This document shows, piece after piece, positions 8,958 to 14,245 of a stretch of DNA of 23,590 bases. This DNA comes from Bacteroidota bacterium (GTDB lineage: Bacteria > Bacteroidota > Bacteroidia > UBA7662), in NCBI GenBank assembly GCA_016868875.1, contig VGFN01000009.1, positions 1 to 23,590 of the forward strand, read 5' to 3'. How positions within the stretch are numbered: position 1 is the stretch's first letter; every line of letters starts with the position of its first letter. The notes beneath the pieces are model-generated. The model ran no database searches. It was not told where the DNA came from and saw only the letters and a list, made by a program, of their open reading frames with translations. A program made the translations under genes and the position numbers.

Positions 8958-9581
8958 TCAAAGTTCATGGGTTCGGTCCTCTCCCAAAGGTAGGTCATGC
9001 CGCATCGCTGCATCCAGTATTCGTTCAAAGAGATGGGCGGTAAGCTGCGCATCGACCAAGGCCCGGTGCCGTCCCTGTGTTTCGATGCCCAAGGCCCTGC
9101 ACAATTTACCCAGGGAGTACGAGGGTTGTTCGGGAAGAAAATGCCGGGCTAATTGTTGAGTGCATAACAATTTTCTGGTGAAATCGAAGCCTGCCAATGC
9201 CATTTCGTAGCGCAGATACCGATAATCAAAGGTCACTGGATGCCCAACAAGCCAAGCGTCCTTGGTAAAGGCATCGATCTCCTTGGCGCAACGAGCAAAT
9301 TTGGGCGCGGATTGCACCATGTTCTGTCGAATTCCCGTTAGGTCTGCCACAAAGGGGGGGATATCACGATCCGGGTTGAATAGAGAATCCCAGGTAGTCC
9401 AGGCCTTACCCGCTTGCATTCGAACCATCCCCAACTCCATCATTCGCTCCGGCGGGAATTTTCCACCGGTTGCTTCGACATCCAAAACCACAAAGGTAGG
9501 ATGGGTTGAAAGCAAGGCCCGAAATTCTTCCGTGGCCAATGGCTTTGCCCCTTGTTCCTTACCCGCTCTCCTAGCCGCCAA
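8958..9581 (-). CDS. DEDDh 3'-5' exonuclease (DnaQ / DNA polymerase III epsilon-like)
   Basis: This 207-residue protein carries a full DEDDh exonuclease site: LDVEATGG (D34, E36), VGHPVTFDYRYL (D119) and HRALVDAQ (H172, D177). All metal ligands and the catalytic histidine are present, so it should be an active nuclease on DNA or RNA 3' ends. It has no polymerase-binding or helicase domain and is short, unlike the main replicative proofreader in many bacteria. It may be a repair or RNA-trimming nuclease. No ATG lies upstream of motif I in frame; TTG 9581 is the most likely start, 11 bases after the DUF3127 stop. The neighbours are DUF3127 upstream and RNase R further down the same operon. Confidence 0.88.
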   Translation of the reverse strand: MAARRAGKEQGAKPLATEEFRALLSTHPTFVVLDVEATGGKFPPERMMELGMVRMQAGKAWTTWDSLFNPDRDIPPFVADLTGIRQNMVQSAPKFARCAKEIDAFTKDAWLVGHPVTFDYRYLRYEMALAGFDFTRKLLCTQQLARHFLPEQPSYSLGKLCRALGIETQGRHRALVDAQLTAHLFERILDAAMRHDLPLGEDRTHEL

Positions 9582-9592
9582 AATGCGAGCAA

Positions 9593-10012
9593 TCAGAATG
9601 GTATATCGTCTCCACCCTGCACCGAATAATCCGGCTCAGCAGGCAAGGGGGAACCCATGGAACTGCTGGGGTAAGAGGAACCTGCCGAGGAGGATGGATT
9701 GGGCGATCCCATGGAGGATGGAGACCCTGCAGGACCAACGCCGGCTTGGGCTGCGGCGATCTTCCAGGCACGAACATCGGTGTACCATCTGCCGTTGTAT
9801 TCCCTGCTCTCCACTTCCACCGAAGCGGTGATTTCAGCACCGCTTTGTAAGGAGAATTGGTCGATTTTGTCGCCCCACAGACTCATGCAGACTTTGCGAG
9901 GGTATTGCCCCCTTGTTTCCAGTATAAATTCTTGTTTGCGCCAACTATTGCCGCTGCGCCCTGTTCCGGTCACTTCCGGCAAGAGTTGAATGATTTGGCC
10001 TGTGATTTCCAT
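9593..10012 (-). CDS. DUF3127 protein with SSB-like acidic C-terminal tip
   Basis: This 139-residue protein begins MEITGQIIQLLPEVTGTG and continues with KQEFILETRGQYPRKVCM, then SREYNGRWYTDVRAWKI. This is the pattern of DUF3127, a small Bacteroidota family that resembles single-stranded DNA-binding OB folds. Residues about 1-87 form that domain. Residues about 91-130 are a Gly/Ser/Pro-rich, probably disordered linker with repeated SSMGSP units. The last residues are GGDDIPF, almost the same as the DDDIPF tip by which bacterial SSB recruits partner proteins. The layout is therefore OB fold, linker, acidic tip. The longer open frame back to 10342 is a shadow. It is the first gene of the operon and sits right before the DEDDh exonuclease. 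Confidence 0.85.
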   Translation of the reverse strand: MEITGQIIQLLPEVTGTGRSGNSWRKQEFILETRGQYPRKVCMSLWGDKIDQFSLQSGAEITASVEVESREYNGRWYTDVRAWKIAAAQAGVGPAGSPSSMGSPNPSSSAGSSYPSSSMGSPLPAEPDYSVQGGDDIPF

Positions 10013-10045
10013 GTCGCTATGCTTTGAATGAATTGATGTTTGGAA

Positions 10046-10053
10046 CAAAATTA
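10046..10053 (-). promoter_or_regulatory. Candidate -7 promoter box for the DUF3127-rnr operon
   Basis: On the minus strand the eight bases read TAATTTTG, which fits the Bacteroidota -7 element TAnnTTTG. It lies 33 bases upstream of the DUF3127 ATG, leaving a leader of roughly 27 bases. No good TTG sits at the usual distance upstream, so the -33 half is missing or degenerate. It lies in the 106-base divergent gap before the beta-CASP gene. I found no matching box for the plus-strand gene. Confidence 0.45.
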
Positions 10054-10118
10054 GCCTTCTGCGGGAACGAAACCGAATACATCCTAAGGTCTTTATCCAC
10101 AAACCCTCCCTTGGAATT

Positions 10119-11567
10119 ATGGACAATGGAAGCCCGCAGGTAAGTTTGCGGCCTATGCCCATTGCACTAACTTCTTGGGGGGCGGCACAACAAGTCACCG
10201 GCAGCATGCACTTGCTGGAACTCAGCGACGGCTTCAAAATTCTGGTCGATTGCGGCCTTGAAATGGGCCCCAAAGGACAAGAAACTGAGCTGGGATTCGA
10301 CCCTACCTCCGTCAATTTAGTTTTCTTGACCCATGCCCACATGGATCACTGCGGAAGGCTCCCGGAATTGGTTCGAGAAGGCTACAAGGGGGATATCCTC
10401 TGCACCGAACCCACCTTGGAGCTCAGTGCCGTCCTCCTGAAGGACAGTGCCATGCTTCAAGCCAAACGCTTGGCCGACGATCTGCACGGCAGGGCCAAAG
10501 GGCGTAAGAAAGGGGATCAAGCCTTTCGCAAATTGGCCCATCGACTGGAGCAAGATGCCGAACATTGCCTTCGCCTATTTCATCCCCTTCGTCCCGGGAA
10601 GACTTACCGAATTCGCCAAAACCTAGCCCTCACCCTGTACCCCTGTTCGCATCTCTTGGGCGCCGTTTCGGTGGTTTTTGAAATTAAAGAGGGCGATCAA
10701 ACGCTGCGCGTTGGCTTCAGCGGGGACCTAGGGCGGTTCAATTATCCAGGATTGCCGGATCCCAAACCCATGCCCGAAGTGGATTATTTGGTCTGCGAAA
10801 GCACATACGGAGGGGTCAACCACCAAGAAAGCAGGAAACCCACCGTGGTCGTGGAAGAATTCATACGGCAAGCCCTTGAGGTGGAAGGTGGCCGGCTGAT
10901 TGTACCCGCCTTTAGTGTGGGCAGGACCCAGGCCTTTCTGTTGGTGCTGCAACAGCTCTACGAAGACGGCAAATTACCTAATGATGTTCCTGTCTATGTG
11001 GATTCCCCCATGGCCATTTTGTCCACGGAAATTTACAGACAAATGGAGGACTGGCTAGGGAGAGACGCTTTGAACATGATCAGCATGTACGGCGATGTGT
11101 TCTCCTTTGAGCGCTTACGCTTTGTACAGAACATAGGGCAGAGCCGCAAAATCGCTGCGGATTACCGACCTTCCATCCTGATTTCGGCATCGGGCATGCT
11201 CGAGGGTGGTCGAATCCACACCCATCTCAAAGAGCAATTGCAAAATTCCAGGGCCTCCATCTTGTTTATCGGTTACATGGCCGAAGGCAGTCTGGGTCGC
11301 AAACTAGCCGATGGAGAAAAATACTTGACAGTGGACGGGCGAACGGTGGAAGTTCGAGCGAAATTATGTTACACCGATGTTTTCAGCGGGCATGCGGATC
11401 ATAGCGGCCTGATACGTTTCGTCTGTCAAACCCCAGCATCACGCCTTCGCCGGGTCTTTTTGGTGCATGGGGAACCAGACCGCATGGAAGCCCTTGCAGA
11501 TGCTCTGGAAGACCAAGGTTATCAAGTCACCCTGCCCATCAAAGGCAAAACTTATGTTTTGGATTAA
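10119..11567 (+). CDS. Beta-CASP metallo-beta-lactamase ribonuclease (CPSF73/YSH1-like)
   Basis: This 482-residue cytoplasmic protein is a metallo-beta-lactamase with a beta-CASP insertion, the family of RNA-processing nucleases related to CPSF-73. The zinc-binding motif HAHMDH covers H72-H77. Further motifs are FSGDLGR, then DYLVCESTYGG, then the beta-CASP region VPAFSVGRTQAFLLVL and VYVDSPMA, then SASGMLEGGRIHTHL, and finally FSGHADHSGL with the last metal histidines. The catalytic ligands look complete, so it should cut RNA, probably endonucleolytically. An internal ATG at 10155 (MPIALTSWGAAQQVTGS) also fits the family's usual N-terminus and could be the true start. It probably forms an operon with the Sco1-like gene 59 bases downstream. 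Confidence 0.9.
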   Translation: MDNGSPQVSLRPMPIALTSWGAAQQVTGSMHLLELSDGFKILVDCGLEMGPKGQETELGFDPTSVNLVFLTHAHMDHCGRLPELVREGYKGDILCTEPTLELSAVLLKDSAMLQAKRLADDLHGRAKGRKKGDQAFRKLAHRLEQDAEHCLRLFHPLRPGKTYRIRQNLALTLYPCSHLLGAVSVVFEIKEGDQTLRVGFSGDLGRFNYPGLPDPKPMPEVDYLVCESTYGGVNHQESRKPTVVVEEFIRQALEVEGGRLIVPAFSVGRTQAFLLVLQQLYEDGKLPNDVPVYVDSPMAILSTEIYRQMEDWLGRDALNMISMYGDVFSFERLRFVQNIGQSRKIAADYRPSILISASGMLEGGRIHTHLKEQLQNSRASILFIGYMAEGSLGRKLADGEKYLTVDGRTVEVRAKLCYTDVFSGHADHSGLIRFVCQTPASRLRRVFLVHGEPDRMEALADALEDQGYQVTLPIKGKTYVLD

Positions 11568-11626
11568 ACTTCCTTACCAATCAAAAAGCATTGATACGCT
11601 CTTCAACCATTTTGCCAATCAACCTC

Positions 11627-12334
11627 ATGCTCAAACCTTCTTTATTCAGCCTTTATACAGGGCTGGCCTTCGCGCTACTCACGGGCTGTAACGAAGACAA
11701 CCCAAAGGGTCATAACCCGGCATCCAGCGGCTTACCCATCTTGGGACCCATGGAAATTATGGAGGGCAAGGATGGCCGAACGGATACGGTTTTTCGTGAA
11801 TTTCCGGAGATTGCCTTGGAGGACCAATACGGGGTTGGATTCCATCACGATTCTTTGAAGGGGCAAATTCGCGTGGTGGACTTTTTCTTTGCCTCCTGCC
11901 CGGGGATTTGCATCGATATGAGCCTACACATGGCAAAGCTGTATGCCCAAGCACAGCAGATTCCATCCAGGATTCCATCCAAGATCACCCCGCCTATCGG
12001 GCTCCGATTTATTTCATACACCATAGACCCCCAAAGAGATACTCGGGAAGTCCTTGCCGATTACGCGGAGCGGCACGGGGTAAAACCCTCCTCACGGCAA
12101 TGGCTTTTGTTACGGGGCAAAGAAGAAGAAATTCACCGCTTGGCCGAGCAATATTATTTGTTAAGTGCAGGAGCGGATCGCGGTGCTCCCGGTGGCTTTC
12201 TGCATTCCGGGCAATTTTTGCTCATCGATCCCAAGGGAAGAATTCGCGGGTTATACGACGGGACCCAATGGGCGGACTGCGAAATTCTGCAAAGGGATAT
12301 CGCCTTGTTGCAGGAAGAGTTCGGGAACCGTTAA
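11627..12334 (+). CDS. Sco1/SenC-family copper chaperone lipoprotein
   Basis: This 235-residue exported protein has the thioredoxin-like Sco fold. These proteins deliver copper to, or reduce, the CuA site of cytochrome c oxidase, or act in thiol redox. The N-terminus MLKPSLFSLYTGLAFALLTGC is a lipoprotein signal with lipobox LLTGC (C21). The copper ligands are present: CPGIC (C91, C95) and H193 in GGFLHSGQFLLID. FISYTIDPQRDTREVLADY is the usual middle motif. ATG 11627 is preferred over the upstream TTG at 11591 because it puts the signal peptide at the start. No oxidase genes are in the window. It ends 13 bases before the convergent aminotransferase gene. Confidence 0.9.
   Translation: MLKPSLFSLYTGLAFALLTGCNEDNPKGHNPASSGLPILGPMEIMEGKDGRTDTVFREFPEIALEDQYGVGFHHDSLKGQIRVVDFFFASCPGICIDMSLHMAKLYAQAQQIPSRIPSKITPPIGLRFISYTIDPQRDTREVLADYAERHGVKPSSRQWLLLRGKEEEIHRLAEQYYLLSAGADRGAPGGFLHSGQFLLIDPKGRIRGLYDGTQWADCEILQRDIALLQEEFGNR
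11959..11982 (+). repeat. 12-base tandem duplication within the Sco gene
   Basis: The unit GATTCCATCCAG at 11959-11970 is repeated at once as GATTCCATCCAA at 11971-11982, with 11 of 12 bases the same. It keeps the frame and encodes a doubled Ile-Pro-Ser step in the variable loop after the CPGIC helix. It looks like a small slippage expansion in a tolerant loop. Confidence 0.7.
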
Positions 12335-12347
12335 GGTAGCTCCTGGT

Positions 12348-13544
12348 TCAAGCTCCTCGGTAAGCGGCCAAGCCTGTAGCCAGGCAATCCATGGCCATCG
12401 CGAGATTAGTTTTCTCCAAGACATAAGCCAAGCGAACTTCGTCCCTGCCCAAACCGGGTGTCGCATAGAATCCGGTGGCCGGGGCCATCATCACGGTGGC
12501 TCCTTCGTGGCGATGATGCTCCAGCATCCACCGGCAAAAATCATCACTGTCGGTAATCGGTAATCGAGCGACCGCATAGAATGCCCCGCCGGGTCGAGGA
12601 CAGGTCACGCCCGGCATTGCGGAGAGCGCCTGCACCATGAGATTACGTCGGCTAACATATTCCGCTCTGACTTCGTCGAAGTAATGAGGACCGGTATGGA
12701 GCAGGGCCGCCATGGCGCCCATTTGTTCCAAAGTTGGCGGACTCAAACGTGCCTGCGCGTATTTGAGCGCTGTCGCCATCAAATCCTGATTCTTGGTGAT
12801 CAAGGCTCCTATTCGGGCCCCGCAGGCGCTGTACATTTTGGAGGTGCTTTCCACCACGACCGCATTTTGCTCGAGCCCATGGATTCCCAAAATAGAAGTA
12901 TGTTGCTGACCATCGTACACAAATTCGCGGTACACTTCGTCCGCGATGAGAAAAAGGTCGTGCTTCAGACACAAACCGGCCAAGGCTTCCAATTCAGCTT
13001 TGGAGTACAAGGTGCCGGTGGGGTTGTTGGGATTGCAAATCATGAGGGCCCTGGTTTTGGGGCCGATGGCTGCTTCGACAGCCTCCACTTCGGGCAAGGC
13101 GAAACGCTCCTCGATCGTGGTGGTGAAAGGGCGGACCACCACACCACCCATCGCGGCAAATCCGTTGTAGTTGGCATAAAAAGGCTCCGGTATGAGCACC
13201 TCATCGCCGGGATCAAAGCAAGCCATCATGGTCATGACCAAGGCCTCGGAACCTCCGGTGCTGATGAGCACATCCTCTGCGGTGAGCCCGTAGCCTTTAC
13301 GGTTCAAGTTGTCTGCATAGGCCTGTCGGTATTGCACAAGGCCCGCAGAATGCGAATACGAGAGAACCTTATCATGATAAGCGGCGACCCCTTCCCAAAA
13401 TGCTGGGGCCGTGGCGATATCCGGTTGACCGATGTTAAGATGAAATACGGTGGTACCGCTTTGCTTGGCGGCCTCTGCATATGGGACCAATCGCCGAATT
13501 GGCGAAGCAGGCATGGAATGTCCCCGGTTTGAAATTTTTGGCAT
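12348..13544 (-). CDS. Class I/II pyridoxal-phosphate aminotransferase
   Basis: This 398-residue cytoplasmic enzyme transfers amino groups from amino acids to 2-oxoacids. Its fold-type I motifs are clear: LNIGQPDI near residue 36, NPNNPTG at 171-177, ADEVYREFVY at 201-210 and the PLP lysine K236 in STSKMYSACGARIG. The N-terminus MPKISNRGHSMPASPIRRLVPYAE is typical of Bacteroidota members annotated as aspartate/tyrosine-type aminotransferases. The substrate cannot be read from sequence. The start at ATG 13544 is supported by this N-terminus; the longer frame to the TTG at 13589 runs through a terminator hairpin. Transcription probably starts only about 10 bases before the ATG, from a promoter nested in that hairpin. 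Confidence 0.93.
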   Translation of the reverse strand: MPKISNRGHSMPASPIRRLVPYAEAAKQSGTTVFHLNIGQPDIATAPAFWEGVAAYHDKVLSYSHSAGLVQYRQAYADNLNRKGYGLTAEDVLISTGGSEALVMTMMACFDPGDEVLIPEPFYANYNGFAAMGGVVVRPFTTTIEERFALPEVEAVEAAIGPKTRALMICNPNNPTGTLYSKAELEALAGLCLKHDLFLIADEVYREFVYDGQQHTSILGIHGLEQNAVVVESTSKMYSACGARIGALITKNQDLMATALKYAQARLSPPTLEQMGAMAALLHTGPHYFDEVRAEYVSRRNLMVQALSAMPGVTCPRPGGAFYAVARLPITDSDDFCRWMLEHHRHEGATVMMAPATGFYATPGLGRDEVRLAYVLEKTNLAMAMDCLATGLAAYRGA

Positions 13545-13577
13545 AAAAAAAGACCCGTGCAAAGGTACACGGGTCTT
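13545..13577 (-). terminator. Rho-independent terminator of the DUF1573 gene
   Basis: On the minus strand a perfect 10-base-pair stem, AAGACCCGTG (13577-13568) and CACGGGTCTT (13559-13550), closes an 8-base loop TACCTTTG. The T-run extends to base 13545, so the U-tract ends directly at the aminotransferase ATG (13544). It lies 59 bases after the DUF1573 stop and has the right polarity for that gene; no T-run follows on the plus strand. The stem, loop and T-run were read directly from the sequence. Confidence 0.9.
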
Positions 13578-13589
13578 CACCACTTGCAA
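13560..13589 (-). promoter_or_regulatory. Bacteroidota-type promoter nested in the terminator, for the aminotransferase
   Basis: On the minus strand TTG (13589-13587), a 19-base spacer, then TACCTTTG (13567-13560) match the Bacteroidota housekeeping consensus TTG-N19-TAnnTTTG exactly. The -7 box is the whole loop of the terminator hairpin. The start site would fall in the 3' arm, near 13554-13556, leaving a leader of about 10-12 bases, mostly U, before the ATG at 13544. A transcript from here would lack the 5' arm, so it would not form the hairpin. Confidence 0.7.
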
Positions 13590-13636
13590 GGATTCGTCCT
13601 TGCTGAATGCAGGCCTGGGTTGGCCGTATTGGATCT

Positions 13637-14080
13637 TTAAGGTTTGCTCACCGGACTGGCCGCTGGCTTGGTTTCGGGTACACCTGGTTCCACCTTCTCC
13701 ACCAAACCGGATATGGTGAGTACTTTGGTGGCTTCTGCCGCATTGGAGGTTACCGTGACTTGTTTAGTGAACTGACCTGGACGACCTTGGGAATTGTAAA
13801 CGGCTTTGATTTTACCGGTCTTTCCGGGAGGAATCGGCTCACGGGTCCAATCGGGAGTGGTGCAACCGCATGATGCGGCAACGTTGGAAATAATCAAAGG
13901 TCCCTTACCGGTATTCGTGAATTCGAATTCGTGGGTAGCCTGAACGCCTTCTTTAATCTTCCCGAAATCATGGGTTTCGGCCTTGAACTTGAAAGCGGGT
14001 TTGTCTTTGGTTTCGGTGGTCTGAGCCATCGCAGAGAAGCCTAAACCCAAAGCGAGAGCAAACGATAAGACTGTTTTCAT
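13637..14080 (-). CDS. DUF1573 periplasmic/secreted protein
   Basis: This 147-residue protein starts with a cleavable signal peptide (MKTVLSFALALGLGFSAMAQ), so it is exported. The mature part is one DUF1573 domain, an immunoglobulin-like beta fold common in Bacteroidota. The features are THDFGKIKEG, then HEFEFTNTGKGPL, then the conserved ASCGCTTPDW, then PPGKTGKIKAVYNS. The tail is rich in Pro, Lys and Ser. The function of the family is unknown; the fold resembles ASH/OmpL47-type domains that may bind proteins or sugars. A -7 promoter box lies 23 bases upstream, and a strong terminator follows. It is therefore probably transcribed alone. Confidence 0.9.
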   Translation of the reverse strand: MKTVLSFALALGLGFSAMAQTTETKDKPAFKFKAETHDFGKIKEGVQATHEFEFTNTGKGPLIISNVAASCGCTTPDWTREPIPPGKTGKIKAVYNSQGRPGQFTKQVTVTSNAAEATKVLTISGLVEKVEPGVPETKPAASPVSKP

Positions 14081-14102
14081 GGAAGATGTTTGTTTTAGAG
14101 TT

Positions 14103-14110
14103 CAAAAATA
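14103..14110 (-). promoter_or_regulatory. Candidate -7 promoter box for the DUF1573 gene
   Basis: The minus strand reads TATTTTTG, a match to TAnnTTTG, 23 bases before the DUF1573 ATG. The surrounding divergent gap (14081-14245) is AT-rich compared with the coding sequence. No TTG at the proper -33 distance was found, so the call rests on one element and its position. Confidence 0.5.
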
Positions 14111-14178
14111 ATGTGAATTTCATTTATATACGGCCCCTTTGTTCAAAAATTGTACCTCTCTGGATTTTTTCCGTCCTT

Positions 14179-14186
14179 TATCTTTG
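14179..14186 (+). promoter_or_regulatory. Candidate -7 promoter box for the fused E1 gene
   Basis: The plus strand reads TATCTTTG, a match to TAnnTTTG. It would start transcription near 14191 and leave a leader of about 55 bases before ATG 14246. The nearest TTG upstream is 26 bases away, longer than the usual spacing, so the -33 element is doubtful. Confidence 0.5.
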
Positions 14187-14245
14187 CTTCCTAACCTGGA
14201 CCATCCACTTCTCAATTTCGGTTAGCTTATTCCACCTTTTTTCGA

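Noticed and set aside
9632..9745. Degenerate repeats in the DUF3127 linker, seen as a possible repeat array
   Set aside because: The repeated units are coding Ser/Gly/Pro steps within one gene and are too short and irregular to be CRISPR or an integration site.
10013..10342. N-terminal extension of the DUF3127 frame
   Set aside because: It runs through the divergent promoter gap and antisense to the beta-CASP gene; family similarity starts at the ATG at 10012.
11568..11626. Possible weak hairpin between the beta-CASP and Sco genes
   Set aside because: The stem is only 4-5 base pairs and is not followed by a T-run.
12684..13532. Plus-strand open frame of 282 codons
   Set aside because: It is a shadow of the aminotransferase gene. 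The protein is Gly/His-rich with no motif, as expected from antisense reading of this codon usage.
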